A stretch of DNA of 64,000 nt from Flavobacterium weaverense (GCF_003688495.1 NZ_REFH01000009.1:496001-560000), one strand, 5' to 3'; shown: positions 44,893-54,217, numbered from the stretch's first letter. Notes: generated by a model from the sequence alone, not told the origin. Numbers and translations: made by a program.

Positions 44893-45004
44893 CCGCTAAC
44901 AGCCGTTTGCCAAGATTGGGGATTTAGTGGAATTAGCGTCTTTTTACTGCATTTACGTTAAGCCGAAAATACTCGGCTTTGAAAGTCGCCAACCTCGCCA
45001 AGCG
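44893..45004. other. attC-like imperfect hairpin after the DUF2971 gene
   Basis: CCGCTAAC (44893-44900) is followed by a long imperfect inverted repeat. The arm at 44904-44925 pairs with 44982-45004 in about 18 of 22 positions, counting one wobble and one bulge. The loop contains a perfect 7-bp hairpin AAGCCGA/TCGGCTT (44960-44979). Extended imperfect stems next to a short conserved core are typical of integron attC sites. The core here departs from the standard RYYYAAC/GTTRRRY sequence, so this is a resemblance and not an identification. Confidence 0.45.
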
Positions 45005-45080
45005 CCAAGACTTTACAAGCAATCCTACCAAAAATCGTCGAAAATTGAAACAACAGAAAATCAATATATCATGTGAAAGT

Positions 45081-45307
45081 AAAGAATTTGCAGAAGAGAT
45101 AATTTAAATTTTATTTTTTTGATAATCAAAAATGTCATTTAAAAATTGTTTTAAATGACGTTTTTTGTTTAAACGCCTGACAACATTCTTGTTATGGTAT
45201 AATTGCGTGAATATAAATTTGAAATAAAATATATAGCAACATTCTATAATTATCTACCTAGATTTTGGTGTATATGTATTCTAAAGTGATACATATAAGT
45301 TAGCGGT
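45081..45307. repeat. Direct repeat copy 2: duplicated trpA tail and terminator
   Basis: A 227-base relative of 43825-44081. It starts with the last eight codons of trpA (one substitution, V to A) and the stop codon. It keeps the terminator hairpin with compensating stem changes (45133-45160) and ends at the same AAGTTAGCGGT. The first 85 bases are the most similar; the rest has diverged with small gaps. It precedes the small barrel gene as copy 1 precedes the DUF2971 gene. Confidence 0.85.
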
Positions 45308-45453
45308 CAGCAGAGTTGGAACGGGGAAAAAGCATTGATTACAAAATCATTTAATTACAAAAATTGCATGAATTTTAACTTGAATCATAAATTTATTAAC
45401 ATTCTTTTTAAATAAATTATAATAGATTTGCTTAAAAAAATCAAACTTATCTC

Positions 45454-45993
45454 ATGAAAAAAAAGTACTTAATTATTGCGATTTTATTTTCGTTTTTCTT
45501 TACTAATGCACAAACTAGTGACTTAGAAACCGAAAAAAAAGATGAGATAAAATTAAATATAATATCACCTTTGTCTGGAACTTTTGAAGCCACATATGAA
45601 AGAATCTTAAATAATAAATCGTCAGTAGGTATAACCACTTTATATGTATTTAATAACAAAAATTCAAATGAAGATACAAATTACATGATTTCACAAAATT
45701 ACAGAAGATACTTTGGTAAAAAATATGCTGCAGGTTTTTTTTTAGAAGGTTTTGGAATGTTAAGTTCAATTGATGGAAAAAGAATATATGATACAAGCGA
45801 TAATTTAACATATACTAAAGGTTCTGACGTAATTGATTATTCTATTGGTTTAGGTTTAGGCAGTAAATGGGTTACCAAACGCGGATTAATTATTGAAGTT
45901 AATGCTGGTTTGGGAAAACTTTTATTTAATGCAGATAAAACTGACCACGACCAAGTTGCAAGATTTGGTATTCAATTAGGATATAGATTTTAA
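45454..45993 (+). CDS. Small outer membrane beta-barrel protein (DUF3575-like)
   Basis: A 179-residue protein with a signal peptide (residues 1-19, ending TNAQT) and an alternating strand pattern ending in ARFGIQLGYRF with a terminal phenylalanine, as in outer membrane barrels. The segment KLNIISPLSGTFEATYERIL resembles the DUF3575 family. About eight strands fit the length. Function is unknown. It is the second accessory gene in the cassette-like patch, bracketed by GTTAGCGG (45299-45306) and CCGCTAAC (46065-46072). Confidence 0.65.
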   Translation: MKKKYLIIAILFSFFFTNAQTSDLETEKKDEIKLNIISPLSGTFEATYERILNNKSSVGITTLYVFNNKNSNEDTNYMISQNYRRYFGKKYAAGFFLEGFGMLSSIDGKRIYDTSDNLTYTKGSDVIDYSIGLGLGSKWVTKRGLIIEVNAGLGKLLFNADKTDHDQVARFGIQLGYRF

Positions 45994-46441
45994 AAAATAA
46001 TTAAATTTGAAATGGACAATTTAAAGATTTTAGAATGGATATATGGTTTAAATAAACTGCCGAACCGCTAACAGCTAAGCGTTCGCTGGGCTTGAAAAGC
46101 CAGCATTGAACCCGCGTTTGAATCCTCCACGGCGGACAAGCTGGAACCACTTACATGCCGTTAACACTATGAAGTTATCATATAATGAGTAGAGCGATTA
46201 CAAGAGGCTAAAATTCCTCTTTCTTATTGTCCTTCAATAACAATGGTTATAATCATGTTTTACTTCTCTTTAAATTTCGACGTTAACCATAAGATCAAAA
46301 CAGCGCAAATTTTCATTACATTCTAATGATTATTTCTTTGAAAACTAATCATCATTAAATCAAATGTCATTCAAAAAGCAAAACCCAACTAATTAAATTT
46401 TAAATAGTTGGGTTTTATTATAAATTGAGATTCAAAGTAGC
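45994..46441. other. Intergenic region with second cassette-like end and terminator
   Basis: CCGCTAACAGC at 46065-46075 and GCCGTTAAC at 46157-46165 enclose about 80 GC-richer bases containing a small hairpin (GCTGGGCTT/AAGCCAGC near 46085-46104). This could be the attC-like end of the barrel gene unit. The rest is plain A+T-rich DNA. At 46380-46416, AAAACCCAACTA and TAGTTGGGTTTT form the terminator of the minus-strand hydrolase gene. Confidence 0.5.
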
Positions 46442-47500
46442 TTAATCAACTCTATTATCTTTTACCTTATTTAAGAACTCATGCAAATACTTATTAAATT
46501 CTTCTGGTTGTTCCAAGTTGGAAACGTGTCCTGCACTTTGAATAACTTGTAGAACAGAACCTTTAATATTTTCATGCATAAATTGAGACTGCGCAACAAG
46601 TGTCAATTCATCTTGTGCACCACAAATAATTAGTGTTGGAATCGTTATAGTTCTTAAAGAGGAACAACTGTCAGGTCTTTCCGCTAAAGCAGTTAAACCA
46701 GCAGTAATAATTCTAGTTGAATTAGCAAAGACTACTTCGCGTAAGCGGTCGACTAATTCAGTTTTATTTTGTAATGAATCAGGGTGAAAAACGCTTTTTA
46801 TAAACTTCTCATTAAACTCAGTTGCTCCATTCTGCTTGATCTCTTGAACTGTTTTCATACGTTTTTCTTTCGCTTCAGCGCTATCAGATATACATTGCGT
46901 ATCGGCTAAAATTAAAGCTTCAAAACGCTCGGGAAATCTTTTTACAGCATTCAAAGCAATATATCCTCCCATTGACAATCCGCAAACAATTGCTTTTTCA
47001 ATATTCCTTCTATCCATAAATGCCACTAAGTCATCCGTGAATAAATCAATACTTAAGTCTGTTTCTTCATCTGTTGATTTTCCAAATCCTCGAATATCAA
47101 TTGCTATCGTACAGAAAGAATCTTTCAAACTGTCTATTTGCTCTTTCCACATTGATTTATCAAACGGAAATCCGTGTAGGAAAAGGATTGGAACAGCTCC
47201 TTCACCAGCATAATTATAAGATAGTGACATACTATTTACTTCTTCAATCAAATCTGAATTTGCACTAGTCGCACCACTTACCTTAACCGATTCCAACACC
47301 TTTTCAGTATGGCTTTCCTCATATTTGTTTACTAAATTCACTAGTGAATCGTAGTATTTACCTAAATTTATTTCTGGATCTTCTTTAGCTGGAATCGTTT
47401 CTGTGAGTTCATTCAAGTGCTTCAATAGCTCAGGATAATTTTCTCTAATTTTTTCAGTTATTTTTAAAATCTTTTCGTTCAACGCTTTTTCAGTAGACAT
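46442..47500 (-). CDS. Alpha/beta hydrolase with N-terminal helical extension
   Basis: A 352-residue protein. The last 260 residues are an alpha/beta hydrolase: LFLHGFPFDKSMW (oxyanion region), the nucleophile elbow CGLSMGGYIAL with catalytic serine, an aspartate in IICGAQDELTLV and a histidine in VIQSAGHVSNLEQPEEF. The order and spacing fit carboxylesterase or 3-oxoadipate enol-lactonase-like members. The first roughly 90 residues are charged, helical and not typical of the fold, perhaps for oligomerisation or partner binding. There is no signal peptide. It is monocistronic. The substrate is unknown. Confidence 0.82.
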   Translation of the reverse strand: MSTEKALNEKILKITEKIRENYPELLKHLNELTETIPAKEDPEINLGKYYDSLVNLVNKYEESHTEKVLESVKVSGATSANSDLIEEVNSMSLSYNYAGEGAVPILFLHGFPFDKSMWKEQIDSLKDSFCTIAIDIRGFGKSTDEETDLSIDLFTDDLVAFMDRRNIEKAIVCGLSMGGYIALNAVKRFPERFEALILADTQCISDSAEAKEKRMKTVQEIKQNGATEFNEKFIKSVFHPDSLQNKTELVDRLREVVFANSTRIITAGLTALAERPDSCSSLRTITIPTLIICGAQDELTLVAQSQFMHENIKGSVLQVIQSAGHVSNLEQPEEFNKYLHEFLNKVKDNRVD

Positions 47501-48090
47501 ACTTTTGTATTTAAAAATTATTAAGTAATTAACTCCTTATGAAATATAAGATCAGTTAATTTTAAAGTTTTGATGCATTTTTCATTTTAGCGGCTTAATT
47601 AAACCACGACATTTAAGAAGCATCCTTATTTGTAAAAATAACGATTTCATATATAGTAAGTGTTATATAGTTAATGCATAAGCTTATAAAATACACATAT
47701 TTAAATTTTTAAAAATTAAAAAAATCATAAGGTATAGTGAGAAAAAAAACTTTTAAAATGTTGCAAAAAGACATTTAGAGGTCTCTAAGTAATTTTATAT
47801 CAATTATTAAATAGTTTTACTTTGAACTATATCAACGCTTATTATTTGCTAACAATCATTCCATCGTTTTCAAATGAACAAATAAAAATCTTTATACAAT
47901 TACTATAATTCGTTACATATCAGAGGCCTTATAATTTACGTGCTTATATTTTTTGTAAATTTGAGTTTAAGGAGCATTTTTTTAGACATCCATTTTCAAG
48001 TGACGAAATTCTACAGTTACAAAAATGATAGCCTGAAAATCTATATCTATTTTAAAAAATGCTGCTACTAGACCTCTTAAAAACAGCAAA
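47501..48090. other. Long A+T-rich intergenic region between hydrolase and manA
   Basis: 590 bases without a credible gene. It contains the perfect palindrome TTAGAGGTCTCTAA (around 47777-47790), a possible operator. A TAAATTTG box at 47956-47963 could be the -7 element of the manA cluster, although no TTG sits 19-20 bases upstream. Two divergent promoters must lie here. Confidence 0.35.
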
Positions 48091-49086
48091 ATGAAAATTC
48101 CAATTTATCCTTTAAAATTTGATCCCATATATCAGTACCGACTTTGGGGAGGTCGAAAATTAGAAAATTTATTATCAAAACCCTTACCTGCCGCTGAACC
48201 CATAGGTGAAGCTTGGATATTGAGCGACCGTAAAGATCATTCAAGCCAAGTGCTAGAAGGTAATTTAAAAGATAGTAGCATCACAAACTTAATGGAAGAG
48301 TATCGCTATGAAATAATGGGCAAGAATGGATTAGATTATGATCGTTTTCCATTATTACTAAAATATCTAGATTGTAAAGAAGTATTGTCTGTACAAGTAC
48401 ATCCTTCTGATAACCAAAAGGAATTATTACCAGAAGGCGATACAGGTAAAACAGAAGCTTGGATTGTACTTGAAACTATTGATGATAGTATTATTTATGC
48501 GGGATTAAAAGAAGATACCACTAAAGAAAATTTACTAGAATCTATTAAAGACAAAACAGTTTCAGAGCGACTGCACAGTTTTACCCCTAAAAAAGAAGAT
48601 GCAATCTTCATACATTCAGGAACTGTTCATACCCTTGGTGGAACTGTAGTTTTTGAAGTTCAAGAAAACAGCGATACAACTTTCCGATTGTACGATTGGG
48701 ATCGTGTTGATGCGAAAACTGGGAAGCCACGAGAGCTTCAGGTAGAAAATGCGATGAAAAGCATAGATTTTAAACAAGGTGAAGTTGGACCAGTAATTCC
48801 ATTGGTAGATTCAGCTATTAAAAATGCTGAAATACTTTTTGACAATGATCATTTTAAACTTTGGAGAATAAAAAATAGAGAGGCTTTTACCGTTGGCTTT
48901 AAAGATGAGCCAGCCGTACTGGTTTGTATTGACGGGAAAGGAAGTCTGAATTATAACGATCAGGAATATCATATTGCTAAAGGAGAAGTTATGTTGATTC
49001 CAGCGATTATCGGTCAACTGGAACTTCATCCTGAAGCTGAAATTACATTGTTCCAAATTGCGATCCCCGATAAAAAGTTTATTTAA
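48091..49086 (+). CDS. manA: Mannose-6-phosphate isomerase, class I
   Basis: ManA interconverts mannose 6-phosphate and fructose 6-phosphate. At 331 residues it is the short type common in Gram-positives and Bacteroidota. The zinc ligands appear in LSVQVHPSD (Gln and His), KTEAWIVLE (Glu) and IHSGTVHTLGG (His). The C-terminal cupin half ends in FQIAIPDKKF. It is first in a cluster with a phosphomannomutase-like HAD protein (41 bases on) and a GH130 protein, which supports a catabolic mannose role over a biosynthetic one. Confidence 0.92.
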   Translation: MKIPIYPLKFDPIYQYRLWGGRKLENLLSKPLPAAEPIGEAWILSDRKDHSSQVLEGNLKDSSITNLMEEYRYEIMGKNGLDYDRFPLLLKYLDCKEVLSVQVHPSDNQKELLPEGDTGKTEAWIVLETIDDSIIYAGLKEDTTKENLLESIKDKTVSERLHSFTPKKEDAIFIHSGTVHTLGGTVVFEVQENSDTTFRLYDWDRVDAKTGKPRELQVENAMKSIDFKQGEVGPVIPLVDSAIKNAEILFDNDHFKLWRIKNREAFTVGFKDEPAVLVCIDGKGSLNYNDQEYHIAKGEVMLIPAIIGQLELHPEAEITLFQIAIPDKKFI

Positions 49087-49127
49087 AAGGCACTATTCCA
49101 CTGCTCACCAATTAGAAAGATTTTATA

Positions 49128-49880
49128 ATGAAAAAATTAATAATATTTGACTTAGACGGTACACTCGCAAAAAGTAAATCTGCAATTGATAAAGAAATGG
49201 CAATCCTTTTTCAAGAACTGCTTGAAATATCTCAAGTAGCTATTATATCCGGGGGAGATTGGCCACAATTTAAAAAACAGGTTTTAGATCAAATACCTAT
49301 AAAGTCACTACTTTCAAAACTTTCGATACTTCCTACTTGTGGAACTAAATTTTATCAATATGATAAGAAATGGATAAAACTGTACGAAGAGCAATTCTCT
49401 GATGATGAGCGAAAAGAAATTCTTTTAAACCTCAACGCTGCAATCAAAAACTCAGGTATTGAGATAAAAAAAACTCGGGGAAACCAAATTGAAGATCGCG
49501 GTAGCCAAATCACTTTTTCTGCTTTGGGGCAGGAAGCACCTCTTGAAGAAAAAAAAGAGTGGGATAGCGATTTTGAAAAGCGCAAGAAAATAGTGCTGCC
49601 TCTTCAAAAATTATTAAAAGATTTTTCAATAGGAATGGGAGGAACAACTTCGATAGATATTACTAAACCAGGAATTGATAAAGCGTATGGAATTGCAAAA
49701 CTTAAAGAAATTTTAAAAATAGATATTAATGAGATGCTATTTATTGGTGATGCATTATTTGAAGAAGGAAATGATTATCCCGCGAGAATAACTGGTGTCA
49801 AATGCATCCAAGTAAGAGATCCAGAAGAAACAAAAAGAATAATAGAAACAATTATTGCTTGTTCAACTATAACTATATAA
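49128..49880 (+). CDS. HAD-IIB family protein, phosphomannomutase-like
   Basis: A 250-residue HAD-superfamily enzyme. Motif I is IIFDLDGTLAKSKSAI with the nucleophile and acid aspartates. Motif II is IISGGDW. Motif IV is MLFIGDALFEEGNDYPA. The middle segment ITFSALGQEAP and GGTTSIDITKPGIDKAYG recall the eukaryotic-type phosphomannomutase branch, which shares this HAD-IIB fold. Between manA and GH130 it could turn mannose 1-phosphate into mannose 6-phosphate. A simple sugar phosphatase is the alternative. The GH130 gene starts 14 bases after its stop. Confidence 0.75.
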   Translation: MKKLIIFDLDGTLAKSKSAIDKEMAILFQELLEISQVAIISGGDWPQFKKQVLDQIPIKSLLSKLSILPTCGTKFYQYDKKWIKLYEEQFSDDERKEILLNLNAAIKNSGIEIKKTRGNQIEDRGSQITFSALGQEAPLEEKKEWDSDFEKRKKIVLPLQKLLKDFSIGMGGTTSIDITKPGIDKAYGIAKLKEILKIDINEMLFIGDALFEEGNDYPARITGVKCIQVRDPEETKRIIETIIACSTITI

Positions 49881-49894
49881 AAACTCAAAATACA

Positions 49895-50986
49895 ATGATC
49901 CCATTTAAACTTAACCGCATTTGTACCATCATGGAACCCGAAGAAGGAAATGAATATGAAGTAGAAGGTGTTTTAAATCCGGCTGTAACTCGTGGTCCAG
50001 ACGGTGAATTATATATTTTTCCAAGATTAGTTGCGAAGGATAATTACTCTAGGATAGGAATAGCTAAAGTAAAATTTAATGCTGATGGCGATCCATTTAA
50101 AGTTGAACGTTTAGGAATTGCATTAGAACCGGAGATGGATTATGAGAAACGTCCTGATGGCGGTGGCGGATGTGAAGACCCAAGAATAACGTATGTAAAA
50201 TCTGTTGAGAATTACATAATGACGTACACTGCTTATGGACCACAAGGACCCCGAATTGCAATGGCTAAGTCAAAAGATCTTTTGAGTTGGGAACGATTAG
50301 GGTTGGTTTGCTTTAGTTTATATAAGCCTCTCGATTTTAATAATGTAGATGATAAAGATGCTAGTTTTTTCCCGACGCATCTTCCCAGCCCACACAATCA
50401 CACCTCCATTGCGATGCTACACCGTCCGCTTTTCCCAGAAACTATTCCTGAAAAAACTGTTAAACTTGACGATAATCGACCAATCGATCAGCACAGAGAA
50501 AGCATCTGGATTTCCTATTTTAATTTGAAAGAAGGCCAAGAAACTTGTTTAGAACATGCCCAATTTACTTCTCATTATTGTTTAGCGCAACCCATGTATC
50601 CCTGGGAAAATTTAAAAATTGGCGCTGGTGCACCTCCTCTTTTAACGAAACACGGTTGGTTAATGATTTATCACGGTGTTAGAAAACATAGTGGATGTAC
50701 TGACGAACGGCCTCGATATACTTATTCTGCTGGCGTTATGGTTTTAGCTGAGAACTCACCTCAGGAAATAATTTACCGTTCGCCAGAGCCGATTTTAGTA
50801 CCAGAATTAGATGATGAAACAATTGGAATAGTGGGTAACGTAGTTTTCCCAACAGGAACTGATAGAAGGGACGATATTGGTCAGCCAGAGCGTATCGACG
50901 TTTACTACGGAATGGCAGATAATCGTATAGGCGTAGCAAAAATGACAATACCTGAAGAACTTCCCAAATACTGGAAGAGCTTATAA
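49895..50986 (+). CDS. Glycoside hydrolase family 130 protein (mannoside phosphorylase-like)
   Basis: A five-bladed propeller enzyme of family GH130, 363 residues from the chosen start. Conserved segments are LNPAVTRGPDGELYIFPRLV (proton-donor aspartate region), RPDGGGGCEDPRITY, YTAYGPQGPRIAMAKSKDL and YHGVRKHSGCTDERPRYTYS. Many GH130 enzymes phosphorolyse beta-mannosides to mannose 1-phosphate; some hydrolyse. The frame is open upstream into the HAD gene, but ATG 49895 avoids a 31-residue low-complexity lead and gives a 14-base gap. With the HAD protein and ManA it completes a plausible Man-1-P to Fru-6-P route. Confidence 0.85.
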   Translation: MIPFKLNRICTIMEPEEGNEYEVEGVLNPAVTRGPDGELYIFPRLVAKDNYSRIGIAKVKFNADGDPFKVERLGIALEPEMDYEKRPDGGGGCEDPRITYVKSVENYIMTYTAYGPQGPRIAMAKSKDLLSWERLGLVCFSLYKPLDFNNVDDKDASFFPTHLPSPHNHTSIAMLHRPLFPETIPEKTVKLDDNRPIDQHRESIWISYFNLKEGQETCLEHAQFTSHYCLAQPMYPWENLKIGAGAPPLLTKHGWLMIYHGVRKHSGCTDERPRYTYSAGVMVLAENSPQEIIYRSPEPILVPELDDETIGIVGNVVFPTGTDRRDDIGQPERIDVYYGMADNRIGVAKMTIPEELPKYWKSL

Positions 50987-51105
50987 ATAAAACAATATAA
51001 TGGAATTAAATTCATTATTTGTAATTTTTAAAGTACTAACTAGTAGTTCTTCAAACAATTATTTTTTGTATATTCGGGATAATAACAACTCTAAATCAAT
51101 GGATT

Positions 51106-51621
51106 ATGAAAAGGAAATTACTAACTGTATTAATGAGTGTTGGATTTCTAGTTTTAATTACCACACTTTATGCGTTTAAATTAAAAACGAATGAGGAAGA
51201 AAGTTATCAGCCGCAAACTAAGTGGAAAAACCTCAAAGTACTTCCGCAAAACATTTCAAAAGACAGTTTAGATTATTTAATGGATGGATACACTAGCGCA
51301 TTAAGTGTTAAATGCAATTATTGTCACGCACCACAAAAAGACAATCCAACAAAATTAGATTTTGCAAGCGATGATAAAATTGAAAAAGAGATTGCTCGTG
51401 GAATGATCAAAATGACTAATGACTTGAACAAAATTTATTTTCAGCCACATTTCCCAGATCCAAAACCGGCACAAGTGCAGGTTGTTAATTGCGTGATGTG
51501 TCATCGAGGAGCTCCAAATCCCGAAAAATATTTAGCAAAAATGAGTACGATGTATAAAACGTATGATCCTGAAAGAGATAATAGAAAAGAGAAAATCTTA
51601 AAAGAAATGGGAAAACAGTAA
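51106..51621 (+). CDS. c-type cytochrome, photosynthetic-reaction-centre-cytochrome-like
   Basis: A 171-residue exported protein with an N-terminal hydrophobic anchor (about residues 5-25) and two heme motifs, CNYCHA and CVMCHR. The pattern NLKVLPQNISKDSLDYLMDG, then the first heme motif, FASDDKIEKEIARGMIKMTN and the second heme motif, is that of the CytoC_RC family. That family is widespread in non-phototrophic Bacteroidota. The methionines in ARGMIKM may serve as heme ligands. It would sit on the periplasmic face. Its partner complex is not encoded nearby. Confidence 0.82.
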   Translation: MKRKLLTVLMSVGFLVLITTLYAFKLKTNEEESYQPQTKWKNLKVLPQNISKDSLDYLMDGYTSALSVKCNYCHAPQKDNPTKLDFASDDKIEKEIARGMIKMTNDLNKIYFQPHFPDPKPAQVQVVNCVMCHRGAPNPEKYLAKMSTMYKTYDPERDNRKEKILKEMGKQ

Positions 51622-51670
51622 TAAAATATTGAAGATTTTAATGTTTTCATTTGAGGCACACAATATAAAT

Positions 51671-51720
51671 AAAAAGGATTTTAGATAACTACTATTGTAG
51701 TTGTCTAAAATCCTTTTTTT
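51671..51720. terminator. Long bidirectional terminator
   Basis: A 22-bp stem (51671-51692 with 51697-51718, one wobble) around TATT, with A and T tracts on both sides. It sits between the cytochrome gene (+) and pgi (-). Confidence 0.9.
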
Positions 51721-51772
51721 ACTAAAAGTAATCAAATTTAATCGAATTTTAAAAATTGGTATATTCGATAGA

Positions 51773-53422
51773 CTATCTCCAGTTTTTATAAGCATTAATT
51801 AATCCGTTTGTAGAGGCATCGTGCGACTTTATTACATCATTGTTTTTAAGTTCCGGAAGCACAGTTGAAGCCAATTGTTTACCTAACTCAACACCCCATT
51901 GATCAAAACTTAGTATATTCCAGATTATTCCCTGAACAAATATTTTATGTTCATAAAGTGCTATGAGTTGGCCTAAAGAGAATGGTGTAATTTCTTTAAT
52001 TAAAAATGAATTAGTTGGTTTATTTCCTGCAAAAACTTTAAAAGGAATTAGTTCGTCAATTTCAGCTTTACTCATCTTCGAATTTTTTAATTCATTGGCA
52101 ACTTGCTCAGCTGTTTTACCATTCATAAGCGCTTCCGTTTGTGCGAAAAAATTAGATAGTAAAATAGGATGATGTTCTCCCACCGGATTATGACTTATTG
52201 CAGGAGCTATAAAATCACATGGAATCAAATGTGTTCCCTGATGCACTAATTGATAAAAAGCATGTTGACCATTAGTTCCTGGCTCACCCCAAACAACTGG
52301 TCCAGTGCTGTAATTTACTACATTCCCATTACTGTCAACGTGCTTACCGTTACTTTCCATATTTCCTTGTTGGAAATAAGCTGGAAAACGATGCATATAT
52401 TGATCATAAGGTAAAATAGCTTCTGTTTCAGCGCCGAAAAAATTGGTGTACCAAATCCCTATCAATGCCATGATTACAGGAACATTAGTTTTAAAATCTT
52501 CTTCTTGAAAATGATTGTCTGCAGCTTCAGCACCTTTCAATAACTTTTCGAAATTATCATAGCCAATAGTAAGTGCAATGGAAAGTCCAATACTACTCCA
52601 AATGCTGTAACGTCCACCTACCCAATCCCAAAAAACAAACATATTTTCAACGTCGATACCAAAATCCTTCACTCCTATTTCGTTTGTCGAAAGTGCTATA
52701 AAATGTTTGGCAACAAACTTTTCATCTTGTGCTGATTTTAAAAACCAATCACGCGCTGTATGAGCGTTGGTCATGGTTTCCTGAGTAGTAAATGTTTTAG
52801 ATGCAATAGCAAAAAGTGTTTCCTCTGGATCTAAGTTTTTTAATATTTCAACAACTTGTGTTCCATCAACATTAGACACAAAATAAGCTTGTATTCCTTC
52901 AATCCAATACGGTTTCAGTGCTTCGGTAACCATTACGGGACCTAGATCACTGCCTCCAATTCCAATATTTACAATATTTTTAATTTTTTTACCAGAATAT
53001 CCTTTCCATTCTCCGTTGTGAACTTTTTTGCAGAAAGATTTCATTTTTTCACGAGCTTCTCTAACGTCTGGCATAATGTCTTTGCCGTCTACAGTAATCG
53101 ATTCTTGAGAAAAATTTCGAAGAGCAGTATGTAAAACAGCTCTGTTTTCACTTATATTAATTTTTTCTCCAGTAAACATAGCTGCTCTCGCTACTTTAAC
53201 TTGCGATTCATCTGCTAATTGAAATAATAGTTCTAATGTCTTTTCATTAATAATATTTTTTGAATAATCAAAAAGGATAGTATCAAATTGAATTGACATT
53301 TTGTCAAAACGTTGCGGATCGTTTATAAATAAATCTTTCATCTGAATTTGACTCATTTCAGCTTGATGTTTATGTAATTCTTTCCAAGCACTGGTTTCGG
53401 TAGGGTTAATCTTTGGTGACAT
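51773..53422 (-). CDS. pgi: Glucose-6-phosphate isomerase
   Basis: PGI interconverts glucose 6-phosphate and fructose 6-phosphate. The 549-residue protein carries [18 protein letters not shown], the phosphate-binding [32 protein letters not shown] and the C-terminal signature region with [15 protein letters not shown]. All are of the classical PGI type. It is last in the gnd-zwf-pgl-pgi operon, 62 bases after pgl, so it links the pentose phosphate genes to glycolysis and to the Fru-6-P output of ManA. Confidence 0.96.
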   Translation of the reverse strand: MSPKINPTETSAWKELHKHQAEMSQIQMKDLFINDPQRFDKMSIQFDTILFDYSKNIINEKTLELLFQLADESQVKVARAAMFTGEKINISENRAVLHTALRNFSQESITVDGKDIMPDVREAREKMKSFCKKVHNGEWKGYSGKKIKNIVNIGIGGSDLGPVMVTEALKPYWIEGIQAYFVSNVDGTQVVEILKNLDPEETLFAIASKTFTTQETMTNAHTARDWFLKSAQDEKFVAKHFIALSTNEIGVKDFGIDVENMFVFWDWVGGRYSIWSSIGLSIALTIGYDNFEKLLKGAEAADNHFQEEDFKTNVPVIMALIGIWYTNFFGAETEAILPYDQYMHRFPAYFQQGNMESNGKHVDSNGNVVNYSTGPVVWGEPGTNGQHAFYQLVHQGTHLIPCDFIAPAISHNPVGEHHPILLSNFFAQTEALMNGKTAEQVANELKNSKMSKAEIDELIPFKVFAGNKPTNSFLIKEITPFSLGQLIALYEHKIFVQGIIWNILSFDQWGVELGKQLASTVLPELKNNDVIKSHDASTNGLINAYKNWR

Positions 53423-53484
53423 ATTCGAATATTTTTTTATTTATTATTTAAAATAGTTTAAAGTGCGACCACTATTTTTTTCTG

Positions 53485-54213
53485 TTAATTCAATTTAGAT
53501 GCGGCTTCAGTATCTATATACCACTGCGTTTTATCTTTATCAGTACTTATTAATCGTGCAGGATGTTCATTTATTGAACCTTCTAAATCTTTCAAAACAT
53601 GGTAAACTGCCTCCGCTTTGTCCTTGCCATAAACTAAAAAAGCAATAGCTCTCGCTTGATTAATAAGTGGAGCAGTCATTGTAATTCGCCACATGCTCAC
53701 TTCTTCTACATAAACGGACTTAGCACTGGCGGCTGTTTCTTTAAGGACAGTAGTATTAGGAAAAAGTGATGCTGTATGTGCATTATCACCAAGACCTAAC
53801 AGAACAAAATCGAATTCGACTTTTTTATCTCCAAAATGCGATTTTATGCACTCATTGTAATTCGATGCTGCTGCTTCGGGACTTTTTGAAGTATCAACTT
53901 TGAACACATGAGAATCTTTAATTTTTAAAGGTACGAATAAAGCTTTTTGCACCATCATAGAATTTCTCTGTGGATCATTTTCGGGAACGTAACGTTCATC
54001 ACCAAAGAAGAAAAAAGTTTTGTCCCAATCGATTTTACTCTTAAACTTTTCAGATGCTAGTAATTCATATAATTTTTTTGGAGAATTACCGCCTGCTAAA
54101 ACAAAGTTGAATTGTCCCCTTTCTGCTATTGCTAATTTTGCTTTAGTACAAATAGCTTCTGCCAAAGCGCTTAACACTTCATTAATGTCATTATAGATAT
54201 TTATTTCACTCAT
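53485..54213 (-). CDS. pgl: 6-Phosphogluconolactonase
   Basis: Pgl hydrolyses 6-phosphogluconolactone, the second step of the oxidative pentose phosphate pathway. It is a 242-residue protein of the DevB/SOL type, with FVLAGGNSPKKLYELLAS, FFFGDERYVPENDPQRNSMM and VLLGLGDNAHTASLFP. The frame is open upstream into zwf, but ATG 54213 leaves four bases after the zwf stop and starts where the family begins (MSEINIYNDINEVLS). It is clearly co-transcribed with zwf. Confidence 0.93.
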   Translation of the reverse strand: MSEINIYNDINEVLSALAEAICTKAKLAIAERGQFNFVLAGGNSPKKLYELLASEKFKSKIDWDKTFFFFGDERYVPENDPQRNSMMVQKALFVPLKIKDSHVFKVDTSKSPEAAASNYNECIKSHFGDKKVEFDFVLLGLGDNAHTASLFPNTTVLKETAASAKSVYVEEVSMWRITMTAPLINQARAIAFLVYGKDKAEAVYHVLKDLEGSINEHPARLISTDKDKTQWYIDTEAASKLN

Positions 54214-54217
54214 TATT

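Noticed and set aside
43825..46165. A true integron or an integrative element
   Set aside because: No integrase gene is present and the core sequence departs from attC consensus, so I report only a cassette-like arrangement.
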